From: G963664585 sp963664585
GTDB lineage: Bacteria; Bacillota; Clostridia; Oscillospirales; Ruminococcaceae
Length of the DNA stretch: 64,000 nt
Reading direction: 5' to 3'
Assembly (NCBI GenBank): GCA_963664585.2
Contig: CAXXEO010000017.1
Coordinates: 186,001-250,000 of the forward strand
A model generated the notes under the pieces. That model had not been told where the DNA came from and searched no databases. It saw only the letters and a list, made by a program, of their open reading frames with translations. Within the stretch, counting starts at the first letter, position 1. Each line of letters opens with the position of its first letter. The position numbers and the translations under genes were made by a program. Shown piece after piece: positions 24,378 through 32,212 of the stretch.

Positions 24378-24734
24378 CTAATCCTCTATGCTTTGCCTAT
24401 TACACATTTGATTTTCCAAAAGCTTCTTTTTAAGCTTTTTCTCATCCTCTAAAAGTATTGGAACCATAGTCCGGCTCTCAGCTAATTTTTGGATAATTTG
24501 TTCCATAAATTCGTTCTGCACGTTTAAATTATAGAAAATCCATTGCCCTTTTCGTTCATCTTTAACAAGGCCAATGTCCCTCAACTTTGCCAGATGTCTG
24601 GACACTTTCGGCTGAGACTCATCCAGTATGTCACATAGCTCGCAGACGCAAAGATCCTTAGTAAACAACAAAACCAATATTCTCAGTCTTGTTTCATCGG
24701 AAAGTGTCTTAAAAAATTCAATCAGACTTAGCAT
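24378..24734 (-). CDS. ArsR-family regulator of the lipoyl/DGC operon
   Basis: 118 residues. FFKTLSDETRLRILVLLFTK, the metal motif DLCVCELCDIL, and recognition helix SQPKVSRHLAKL. The C-terminal tail is charged. AAGGAG lies 10 bases before the in-frame ATG; an out-of-frame ATG just upstream should be ignored. It precedes the HdrA-like gene by 83 bp and a 46-bp palindrome lies before it, so the whole operon is probably metal(loid)-induced. Confidence 0.85.
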   Translation of the reverse strand: MLSLIEFFKTLSDETRLRILVLLFTKDLCVCELCDILDESQPKVSRHLAKLRDIGLVKDERKGQWIFYNLNVQNEFMEQIIQKLAESRTMVPILLEDEKKLKKKLLENQMCNRQSIED

Positions 24735-24746
24735 TCATTTTGATCT

Positions 24747-24792
24747 CCTTAATATATTTATATATGTATATGTACATATATATATATTAAGG
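24747..24792 (-). promoter_or_regulatory. 46-bp near-perfect palindrome, ArsR operator
   Basis: Starts CCTTAATATAT and ends ATATATTAAGG, with TATATGTATATGTACATATA at its centre. It lies 12 bp upstream of the arsR coding start and 23 bp after the lpd stop. Likely autoregulatory operator overlapping the promoter of the lipoyl/DGC operon. Confidence 0.65.
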
Positions 24793-24814
24793 TTTTAATT
24801 TTATTATGTCAATG

Positions 24815-26206
24815 CTACTTATGAATTGCTCTGCCCACCGCATCGGCGCATGCTTCCCATATTGCCTCATTTAGGCTTGGGTGGGGGTGGATCATATCCG
24901 CAAGAGTATCCGCTTTGGCCCTAAGCGTAACGGCAAGCGTAAGTTCTGAAATCATTTCAGAAGCATGAACGCCTAGAATCTGTCCGCCTATGATGATATT
25001 CTCTTCGTCGACGACGATTTTAACAAAGCCTTCACGCTCGGCCAAAGTCAAGGCGCGGCCGTTATGCCTGAAATGGAACTTTCCGACTTTTGTCCGTATA
25101 CCCGCTTTAGCGGCGGCTTCCTCGTTCATACCTACAGAGGCAACCTCTGGGGTCGTATAAACACAGGCGGGGACAGCGTTATAATTTACTTTGCTGGTGA
25201 TTCCCGTGGCGTTTTCAGCGGCGACTTTTCCCTCCATAAAAGCAAGATGCGCAAGCAACTTGCCCCCTACAATATCCCCAGCAGCAAAGACCCCTTTGAT
25301 ATTTGTTTCCATGTTCTCGTTTACAACAATTGCACCTTTTTCCATTTGCAAAGGTATGTTTTGAAATGCCTCTGCATTCAGTTTTCTGCCCACAGCAACC
25401 AGTACTTTCTCACACGTTTGGACAGATACCTTATCACCGATAATATAGGCCACGGAAAGGCCATCCTCAGTTTTTTGTATTTCCGTTACCGATGCAGACA
25501 GTTTAAATGAAATACCCTGTCGCTTCATGATTTTGAGCAGTTCAGCAGCAACTTCACTATCCTCGCCGGGCAGAATTTTGTCCTGTAGTTCGATTACTGT
25601 CACCTTTACCCCCATAGAACTAAGCATAGTGGCAAACTCAAGCCCAATGGCCCCCGCGCCGATAATCACTATGCTCTCAGGAAGAACATCCAGACTCAAT
25701 GTATCATTGCTCGTGATTACACCGTCCAAACCAATTCCTTTAATATTGGGAAGCAGGGGAGCGGCTCCCGTGGTTAAAATCATTTTGTCACAGTTAACCC
25801 AAACGGCCCCTTCGGTGGTTTTTGCAACAAGCTGTTTATCAGATAAAACCTCGCCTCTGCCTTTGAGTACGGTTACACCCCTTGCGCCAAGTAGTTGCTC
25901 AAGCCCAGTATTCAGGTTTTTAACCACGCGGTTTTTGCGATCAACCGCCACATTCCAATTTGTGCTTTCCAACTTACTTTCTATGCCAAATTCCTTTGAT
26001 CTCTTGATTGTTACCGCTGTTTCAGCTGTTTTGAGCAGTGCCTTTGTCGGGATACACCCAACATTGAGGCACACGCCGCCTAGTTCTTTTTCCTCGATCA
26101 AAACCACATTTGCTCCAAGCTGCGCTGCTCTGATCGCCGCGACATATCCGGCGGGGCCTCCGCCAAGGATGCCGATATCTGCAGATATTTCTTTTTTGAA
26201 CTCCAC
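24815..26206 (-). CDS. lpdA: Dihydrolipoamide dehydrogenase
   Basis: 463 residues; GTG start at 26206 with GGAAGG upstream. FAD site GILGGGPAGYVAAIRAAQLG, redox disulfide GGVCLNVGCIPTKAL, NAD site IIGAGAIGLEFATMLSSMG, and catalytic HPHPSLNEAIWEA with the His-Glu pair. It reoxidises or reduces protein-bound lipoate with NAD(H). It lacks an N-terminal lipoyl domain, and no pyruvate or glycine-cleavage genes are near. The partner is most likely the lipoyl fusion protein at 22767. Confidence 0.93.
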   Translation of the reverse strand: MEFKKEISADIGILGGGPAGYVAAIRAAQLGANVVLIEEKELGGVCLNVGCIPTKALLKTAETAVTIKRSKEFGIESKLESTNWNVAVDRKNRVVKNLNTGLEQLLGARGVTVLKGRGEVLSDKQLVAKTTEGAVWVNCDKMILTTGAAPLLPNIKGIGLDGVITSNDTLSLDVLPESIVIIGAGAIGLEFATMLSSMGVKVTVIELQDKILPGEDSEVAAELLKIMKRQGISFKLSASVTEIQKTEDGLSVAYIIGDKVSVQTCEKVLVAVGRKLNAEAFQNIPLQMEKGAIVVNENMETNIKGVFAAGDIVGGKLLAHLAFMEGKVAAENATGITSKVNYNAVPACVYTTPEVASVGMNEEAAAKAGIRTKVGKFHFRHNGRALTLAEREGFVKIVVDEENIIIGGQILGVHASEMISELTLAVTLRAKADTLADMIHPHPSLNEAIWEACADAVGRAIHK

Positions 26207-26337
26207 ATGAACACCTTCCCTGATCTTTATTTAATAGCGCCATCTCAGAAATAGCAGCTATTTATTGAATATTTTATTAATTTTCTCCACTACTACGTCT
26301 TTGACTGTTCCCAAATCTGATAGTCAAAATTCTTTGA

Positions 26338-26877
26338 CTATTGACTGATGCTTTCAGCGTTTTCGTAGATTTTTTCAATTTCTTGTTTTGATATAAGTTT
26401 TGATAGAATATAGGATATTATAATGATTCCCGGTATATCTATCGCCAATCTCGTTAAGGCAAATTTTGAACCTAATGATGCCATTTCAAATAGAAACATT
26501 GGGATTTTTGTTGTTGACCACGCCCCGATAAATATGAGTATGTTGCTGAATTTTACGCCCTTTTTCATAAATACCGCTGCAATTGGAAAGGCTCCATAAA
26601 GCGGACCCGCCGCTGCTGAACCCAACAAGAAGGAAAGCACTATTCCTTTTAAACCAGAACCCTCGCCCATATATTTGATCATAGTTTCCCGTGGTACCCA
26701 TACATCGAGAAGACCAAGCAGAACAAACACCGGGGGAATAACAAGAAGCATTTCTTTAAATGAATAAGCAGAAATACTCACAGCTTTTAATCCTATTTGG
26801 CTGTTAGCCAGGGTAAGTACGCCAATTGCCACCGCAGTAATGATAAACGCCCTATATCTTTTTAATATTGCTTTCAT
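26338..26877 (-). CDS. Permease half, subunit 2 (COG0701-like pair)
   Basis: 179 residues, about five membrane segments, with LSFLLGSAAAGPLYGAFPIA and a GAWSTTKIPMFLFE segment. It is one of two consecutive half-size proteins that together match a duplicated COG0701-type permease. Its ATG overlaps the stop of the first half (26874-26877), so the two are made in equal amounts and presumably form a heterodimer. Substrate unknown; a metal or metalloid is inferred from neighbours. Confidence 0.7.
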   Translation of the reverse strand: MKAILKRYRAFIITAVAIGVLTLANSQIGLKAVSISAYSFKEMLLVIPPVFVLLGLLDVWVPRETMIKYMGEGSGLKGIVLSFLLGSAAAGPLYGAFPIAAVFMKKGVKFSNILIFIGAWSTTKIPMFLFEMASLGSKFALTRLAIDIPGIIIISYILSKLISKQEIEKIYENAESISQ

Positions 26878-27359
26878 ATTCCACCCACCATCAATCCAAT
26901 CACATAGGCTACGATAAAGGAAAAGATAAATGCAAACACGTTTCTTAAAATAGTTAGCTTTTTCCCAAAATACTTCATCTCAACCGGCATTGTCACAACG
27001 CCAACCATCATCAACGTGGAAACAAAGGCGCCAATTTGCATGTATCCCGCGCCGCCTTGCAGCAGCATTGCGGCCATTGGAAACGCAACAAACCCCGGTA
27101 TCAATGTGATAGCGCCGACCAATGCTGCAAGAGTAACGCCCAGCCATCCGGAGCCTGAACCGATAATTTTCGAAATCACTTCGGTATTAAGTACGGCAAG
27201 CAATACACCTACCAGCAAAAGGACAACCAAAAACTCTGGTAAAATATTTTCAAATGCTTTCCAAGCCTTTTTGAGAGACATTTTTGTTTTCTTCTTATCC
27301 TTGAAAAAAGAAAGTGCTAAAAGCAGTAAAGTTATTCCATATAATATATACGTATCCAT
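26874..27359 (-). CDS. Permease half, subunit 1 (COG0701-like pair)
   Basis: 161 residues, about five membrane segments. Gly-rich central helices IIGSGSGWLGVTLAALVGAI then LIPGFVAFPMAAMLLQGG; the KDKKKTKMSLKKAWKAFENI stretch is a cytoplasmic loop. It is co-translated with the second half. Paired small permeases of this type recur in Firmicutes near redox genes. It lacks the TPFCSC cysteine motif of full ArsP-type proteins, so the substrate may differ. Confidence 0.7.
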   Translation of the reverse strand: MDTYILYGITLLLLALSFFKDKKKTKMSLKKAWKAFENILPEFLVVLLLVGVLLAVLNTEVISKIIGSGSGWLGVTLAALVGAITLIPGFVAFPMAAMLLQGGAGYMQIGAFVSTLMMVGVVTMPVEMKYFGKKLTILRNVFAFIFSFIVAYVIGLMVGGI

Positions 27360-27412
27360 CTCAAAACCTCCAATTTAAATATTGATTCAAAACAAATAAG
27401 AACAGAGCCAAG

Positions 27413-28333
27413 CTATTTTTTTATTATATCCACGCCATCACAACCCTTATATTCGAACTGAATTGTCACATGATTAATCCCATAGTGCGACAGCTCATGT
27501 TCAATTTCACTTAGTATATTGTTTGTTTCACTGACAAGCATATCTTTGATGTTTACATGGGCTTCAAAGTTTATATTGCTCTCGTCTAGACTCCATACAT
27601 GTACATGGTGTACATTTTCAACAGCACCAACTTTTTCAAGATCTTTCACAACTTCTTCAACATCAAGATTTTCTGGAATGCCTTGCATCAGTATTTGAAT
27701 AGCCTCTTTAACAATTTCATAACTTTCTTTCAAAACATAAAGCGCTATTAATACCGTTAACAAAGGATCGACCCAATAAATCTTAAAGTAGTATATTAAA
27801 ATACCTCCGATCACAACCCCTACAGAGGACAAGGCATCACTTAACAAATGCAAATAGGATGATTTTATATTCATGCTACCTTTCGAGCCCTTTTGGAGAA
27901 GTAAGACACCTGCGATATTTGCAACCAGACCAATTAATGCAACCCATATTACAAGGCTCCCGTTAATCACTTCAGGGTTTACAAATTTAACAAAAGCCTC
28001 CTTAAACAGAAAAATCGATATAGCAATCAAAACCGAAGAATTTATAAGTGCTGCCAATATGGTTGCTCTCTTATAGCCGAAGGTCCTCTTCGAGTCGTTT
28101 TCTTTCCTTGCTATTTTGATTGCAAGATAGCTGATAATGACAGAAATTCCGTCGCTGAAGTTGTGCAGTGAATCAGAGATTAACGACAGGCTGCCGGCTA
28201 ATATTCCCCCGACTAACTCAGCAGCAGTAATAATAAAATTTAACAGGGCAACGATTGCAAGATTTATGCCTTTCACATTGGAGACATCATGACTATGGCC
28301 ATGATCGCGGCCGTTTTCATCATGTTCACCCAT
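27413..28333 (-). CDS. czcD: Cation diffusion facilitator metal exporter
   Basis: 306 residues. The His-rich N-terminus (GRDHGHSHD), six membrane segments, metal-site helices SLISDSLHNFSDGISV (HxxxD) and YLHLLSDALSSVGVV, then a cytoplasmic dimer domain with VHHVHVWSLDESNINFEAHV. It exports Zn(II), Co(II) or Cd(II) by proton exchange. It lies between the permease pair and the ArsP-type permease in a run of same-strand genes. Confidence 0.9.
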   Translation of the reverse strand: MGEHDENGRDHGHSHDVSNVKGINLAIVALLNFIITAAELVGGILAGSLSLISDSLHNFSDGISVIISYLAIKIARKENDSKRTFGYKRATILAALINSSVLIAISIFLFKEAFVKFVNPEVINGSLVIWVALIGLVANIAGVLLLQKGSKGSMNIKSSYLHLLSDALSSVGVVIGGILIYYFKIYWVDPLLTVLIALYVLKESYEIVKEAIQILMQGIPENLDVEEVVKDLEKVGAVENVHHVHVWSLDESNINFEAHVNIKDMLVSETNNILSEIEHELSHYGINHVTIQFEYKGCDGVDIIKK

Positions 28334-28384
28334 AAAACGAGCCTTCCTTCGTTACATTAATTTTTATATTTGATGAAAAACCGC

Positions 28385-29389
28385 TTACATCAAAAGATAT
28401 CCAAACGCATTAAATGCATATCCGATTATGAGAATACCGACCGTTACAATGCCCGCGAAAATAACCAGCAGCTTCATTTTTACAACTTTTTTGAGCATGA
28501 TCATGGATGGAAGCGAAAGAGCTGTCACGGCCATCATGAAGGATAAAGCGGTGCCAAGTCCAACCCCCTTGTGCACAAGAGCTTCCGCAATAGGCAAAGT
28601 CCCAAAAATGTCAGCATACATTGGCACACCGACGATGGTTGCAAGCAATACGGAATACCATTTATCCTGACCTAGAACAGCGGATATTACATTTTCAGGT
28701 ATCCAGTTGTGGATAGCCGCGCCAATTCCGACACCAATCAATACATACAGCCACACTTTTTTTATAATTTCCAGAACTTGCTCTCTGGAAAACTCAAGTC
28801 GGTCGCGTCTTGTAAGTTCCGATTGTTCCGTTTCAATCATCTTGTTGCTGAAAACAAACGGCTCAACATATTTTTCAAGCTTCAATTTGCTTATAATGGT
28901 TCCTCCGGTTACTGCAAGTATTAATCCAACAATTACATACGCAAAAGCGATCTTCCAGTTGAAAATGCTTGCAAGTAGTAAGACCGAAGCCAGATCAACT
29001 AGCGGAGAAGAAATGAGAAATGAGAATGTAACACCGATCGGTAACCCGGCATTGGTAAAGCCGATAAAAAGCGGTATAGAAGAACAAGAACAAAACGGAG
29101 TTATGGTACCAAGAAGAGCACCAAAAATGTTGGCGCCGATTCCATGATGTTTCCCAAGGATTTTTCTCGTCCGTTCAGGCGGAAAATAGCTTTGGATATA
29201 TGAAATAGCAAAAATAAGAACGGACAGTAAAATAAATATCTTGATCACATCATAGATAAAGAAGTGAATACTGCCTCCAAGGCGGGTAGTAACATCCAAT
29301 CCAACTATATTTTCAACCAGCAGCTTTATTAAATTAGAAAGCCACGTCATCTTTAATAGCTGATCATTTAAAAATCCTAAGATAAACAA
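28385..29389 (-). CDS. COG0701/ArsP-type permease 2
   Basis: 334 residues, about eight membrane segments; TTG start at 29389 with AAGGAG eight bases upstream. GTITPFCSCSSIPLFIGFTN and FSFLISSPLVDLASV in the first half, GVPMYADIFGTLPIAEALVH in the second. A clear paralogue of the 9066 permease. It follows an ArsR gene, so it is probably the metalloid-induced exporter of this end of the island. Confidence 0.75.
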   Translation of the reverse strand: MFILGFLNDQLLKMTWLSNLIKLLVENIVGLDVTTRLGGSIHFFIYDVIKIFILLSVLIFAISYIQSYFPPERTRKILGKHHGIGANIFGALLGTITPFCSCSSIPLFIGFTNAGLPIGVTFSFLISSPLVDLASVLLLASIFNWKIAFAYVIVGLILAVTGGTIISKLKLEKYVEPFVFSNKMIETEQSELTRRDRLEFSREQVLEIIKKVWLYVLIGVGIGAAIHNWIPENVISAVLGQDKWYSVLLATIVGVPMYADIFGTLPIAEALVHKGVGLGTALSFMMAVTALSLPSMIMLKKVVKMKLLVIFAGIVTVGILIIGYAFNAFGYLLM

Positions 29390-29418
29390 AAAAACATCTC
29401 CTTAACATTACTTGTAAT

Positions 29419-29709
29419 TTAGTTTTGATTAATACACTCACAAAAGTCATTTAGTAGGTTCCTGACCATTTCAAATGTTTCCTTCTTCAAGGAATATCTC
29501 ATCCACGCGCCGTCACGTTTGCTATTTATCAAACCGCAGTCAGTCAAAATTTTCATATGATAGGATAGGGTGGGCTGTGTGATATCAAAACTCTCAAGTA
29601 TTTTACAGGCACACATTTCGCCGTCGGCTAACATATTAATAATCTCAAGACGCGTTGCATCAGACAGTGCTTTTGATATCTGTAAAGTTCCTTTATAGTA
29701 TTTCCCCAT
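29419..29709 (-). CDS. ArsR-family regulator
   Basis: 96 residues. LQISKALSDATRLEIINMLA, the CxC metal motif EMCACKILESF (Ala replaces the usual Val), recognition helix TQPTLSYHMKIL, and a C-terminal CEC. It is the first gene of the minus-strand run permease, CDF, permease pair, and likely controls it. CTATATAGATAG and TATAGAGAT half-sites at about 29740-29790 may be its operator. Confidence 0.85.
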   Translation of the reverse strand: MGKYYKGTLQISKALSDATRLEIINMLADGEMCACKILESFDITQPTLSYHMKILTDCGLINSKRDGAWMRYSLKKETFEMVRNLLNDFCECINQN

Positions 29710-30108
29710 TTCTCTCTATCCCTTCATTCATGTTTTTCTATATAGATAGACTTCTATTAGAATTATATTCTTCATATAGAGATTTGTCAATATCTAAATT
29801 AAATGACTGGTGCAAATCATATTGTTGTTTTCAAATATAATAGTATAAACCCGTTTTTCTTTTTTTCTGCCACTTTCTTGATTGTATGAACATCTCACTA
29901 AAATTAACAATTGAATTGTAGTGTTAAAATTCAATAGCCAGGAAACTGGTGCGCCGAGATTTAAATGAATATGTAAAAGGTACTTAGACAAGGGTTATAA
30001 CGCATTATTGACCTTTATTCCAATTGCAAATCCGCTTGGTGCTGTCACTAAGTCGTCAAAGCTTCAAGTGAAAACATTTCTTTCCAACAATAAAAAGACA
30101 GCACGAGG
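29710..30108. other. Intergenic region left of attachment-like site 2
   Basis: AT-rich, with arsR upstream sequences. A short plus-strand remnant (about 29930-29990) reads ARKLVRRDLNEYVKGT and a stop. It looks like the end of a lost gene, family unknown. Nothing else is seen. Confidence 0.35.
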
Positions 30109-30405
30109 CTGTCAGAATCGCGTTTTTCACGATAAGCTGTCAGATAAGCTGTCAAACAATGTTTTTTCTGTTTCGCGCAAAATAAAAAGTGGCTTAAACG
30201 TACTGTTTAAGCCACTTTTCGTTGGTTGAGAAGGCAATATTTGAACCTACGACCTTCGGGTTATGAGAATCAGGAAGGCTGTCCACTGTGTCCATCCAGT
30301 CTCATGATGTCCCGTATTTCAGGCGTTTTTGGGAAATTATACTTAAAAACGTCTCATTATGTTCAGCCTGTCTCATCGTATAAGCTGTCAGATAAGCTGT
30401 CAAAA
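30109..30405 (-). other. Attachment-site-like segment 2 (decayed tRNA-Met 3' half)
   Basis: 30223-30267 matches the tRNA-Met(CAT) 3' half of sites 1 and 3, but the acceptor end is mutated (TTGAGAAGGCAATATTTG in place of TTGCGGAGGCAGGATTTG). The 138 bp after it are identical to site 1. Left of it, 30109-30184 is shared with site 3, including GATAAGCTGTCA direct repeats. A terminator (30185-30219, AAAAGTGGCTTAAAC...) follows the tRNA end on the minus strand. Confidence 0.75.
30185..30219 (-). terminator. Terminator after tRNA-Met 3' half (site 2)
   Basis: AAAAGTGGCTTAAAC, GTACT, GTTTAAGCCACTTTT: a perfect 15-bp stem with T-runs on both strands. Identical to that at site 3. Confidence 0.85.
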
Positions 30406-30416
30406 TCCAAATGTCC

Positions 30417-31310
30417 TTACAGACCCAGATCGGCCAGCAGGACTGGTACAAACTTTTCCTTGACGCGCTCCATCGCGCGGTTATCGGTATAGCCTTCCCA
30501 CAGGGGATCCTTTTCAGGCTCCATCTCCCAAGGGTTGTTGTCCTTGACGAACGCGAGGGTCATGGGCAGGCCCTGTTCCTTAGCGGACTTCTTCATGCGC
30601 ATCGCAAAATCATGTGCCATATCGGCCAGGGCGGCCTCAACGGCGGCGATTCCCTTTTGGCCGAAGCGTTTGGCGGCTTCGTCCAGCAGATAGAAGTACA
30701 GCTTGATGGACAGATGATTGAAACCGGTCTTGCCTTGGGGGGGATGATGCTCATAGACAGGAGGCACATAGTCGGAATCAAACTCCTCGAAGCACTGCGC
30801 CTTATACTCGTCGGGGACATCCTGGGGACGAAGAATGATGTTGAATGCGCAGTACTCATCCCCTTCCTGGGTCAGGGTTTTGGCCAGATTGACGCGGGAG
30901 AAATTAAAGCAGTACTCGCCGTAGCAGGCGGAGTGGAACTCTTCGCAGTATATGCGGCCGATGGCCATCTCGCCGTAAGCCTTCCAAGTATCCGCCATGG
31001 GGCAGATCAGGGTGTGGGAGACGCGTTCCTCAGGATTGAGTTCCTGCTTTTCCCTGCGGAAACGGGGATCACCCGGCAGGTCACCGCCGACGCCGCCGAA
31101 CAGGGTAGCCATATTGACCTTAAGACCGACAGCCATATTTTCCTTTCTCTTGGTAATGGCTCTGTCTCTTCCAAAACGGCGCGTGCCTTCTCTGGCTGCC
31201 GCGTCACCTTCAACGCCGAAACCGTCGAGCAGCCTGCGGATGATGAAGGAATAAAGCAGCGTATAACTGTCGCCCATATTAATAGTACTATTTTCTAAAT
31301 ATGTAAACAT
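30417..31310 (-). CDS. ATC-hydrolase-family protein 1
   Basis: 297 residues; AGGAGG eight bases before ATG 31310. DSYTLLYSFIIRRLLDGFGV at the N-terminus, a Cys-containing centre (RIYCEEFHSACYGEYCFNFS) and EYCAFNIILRP match the L-2-amino-thiazoline-4-carboxylate hydrolase family, which opens thiazoline rings to N-carbamoyl-cysteine. Many members have unknown substrates. It ends just 12 bp from the attachment-like site. Last gene of the Dpp operon, next to a paralogue; substrate uncertain. Confidence 0.6.
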   Translation of the reverse strand: MFTYLENSTINMGDSYTLLYSFIIRRLLDGFGVEGDAAAREGTRRFGRDRAITKRKENMAVGLKVNMATLFGGVGGDLPGDPRFRREKQELNPEERVSHTLICPMADTWKAYGEMAIGRIYCEEFHSACYGEYCFNFSRVNLAKTLTQEGDEYCAFNIILRPQDVPDEYKAQCFEEFDSDYVPPVYEHHPPQGKTGFNHLSIKLYFYLLDEAAKRFGQKGIAAVEAALADMAHDFAMRMKKSAKEQGLPMTLAFVKDNNPWEMEPEKDPLWEGYTDNRAMERVKEKFVPVLLADLGL

Positions 31311-31337
31311 TCATATTTCCTCCTTTTCAGTCCAGTC

Positions 31338-32201
31338 TCAGTTGAGCTTGAACTCGCTTTTGATGGCATTTAGTATATAAGCGGTAAACAGCTCTTTCGC
31401 GTGCTCGGCATCCACCCACTCAGCATCGGTACCGTCGATAGAGACAGGAAAGTTTTGATCTAAAAACTCTCGGTCGCAGTCCCCGCGGGTGTCCGACGCC
31501 TTCAGTACGAGGAAAGGGATGACACCCTTGGCAGCAGCCTTCAGGGCGTTGGCTACAGCACACTCGCCTTCGGTACCGAAGCGCTCCTTCGCGGCTTCCA
31601 GCATATAGCAGACGGTGGCGATGGTCATCCGGCGCAGGCGGTCGTCATCTGTTTCGACAGGAGCGGCCTCGGCGCCTTCGCCAAAGGAGCGTTCCCGCTG
31701 AGCCTTGTCGATGTTGGCAGCACGGTAATACATCGAGAAACGGCAGTCGTTGTCCCTGGGGCAGGTCAGTTTCATAGAGAGATTGCGCTGGCCCTTGCCC
31801 TCGGTATAGGCGTCAACCAGAGCATACTGATATTCCTCACAGAAGAAGGATCCCAGCTTGCCGCTGCCGAGCTTGTTCCACATAGCAGCAGCCGGGCAGG
31901 CGTAAACCTCCCAAAGCTGAACCTCCGGAATGTCCTTGAGAACGTTAAGACGGACTCTGGGATCGACGATACATCTACCGCAGGATTTGTACAGGTTCTG
32001 CAGGTCGGTTTTGATTTTCTGTGAGGCGTGTTTCTCCAGAAGGGTCTTTCCTTCAGCGGCACCGAGGCGGCGCATTGCATCGCGGGCCACGCCCTCGCCG
32101 TTGCGGCCGCAGGTCTCCATCAGGCTCCTGGCTATATTGATGTAAAGCATCGCCCAGATATCGAACTTGTTCTGCTTTTTGATTTCATTTATATCGTACA
32201 T
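31338..32201 (-). CDS. ATC-hydrolase-family protein 2
   Basis: 287 residues from ATG 32201 (AGGAGG six bases upstream; the frame is open to 32231). Same fold pattern as its neighbour: ARDAMRRLGAAEGKTLLEKH, VYACPAAAMWNKLGSGKLGS with FFCEEYQYALVDAY, and LTCPRDNDCRFSMYYRA. The central cysteine region CEEY/CEEF is shared by both. A heteromeric enzyme or sequential ring-opening steps are possible. It sits 11 bp after the Dpp ATPase gene, clearly in one operon. Confidence 0.6.
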   Translation of the reverse strand: MYDINEIKKQNKFDIWAMLYINIARSLMETCGRNGEGVARDAMRRLGAAEGKTLLEKHASQKIKTDLQNLYKSCGRCIVDPRVRLNVLKDIPEVQLWEVYACPAAAMWNKLGSGKLGSFFCEEYQYALVDAYTEGKGQRNLSMKLTCPRDNDCRFSMYYRAANIDKAQRERSFGEGAEAAPVETDDDRLRRMTIATVCYMLEAAKERFGTEGECAVANALKAAAKGVIPFLVLKASDTRGDCDREFLDQNFPVSIDGTDAEWVDAEHAKELFTAYILNAIKSEFKLN

Positions 32202-32212
32202 GGTTATCCTCC

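Noticed and set aside
22767..26206. GcvH-like domain plus lpd as a glycine cleavage system
   Set aside because: No gcvP or gcvT nearby, the lipoyl domain is fused to a DGC domain, and ArsR control does not fit glycine catabolism.
30411..31298. Long plus-strand ORF (295 codons) opposite the ATC-hydrolase-like gene
   Set aside because: Antisense shadow of a gene with a good ribosome site and family match; no ribosome site of its own.
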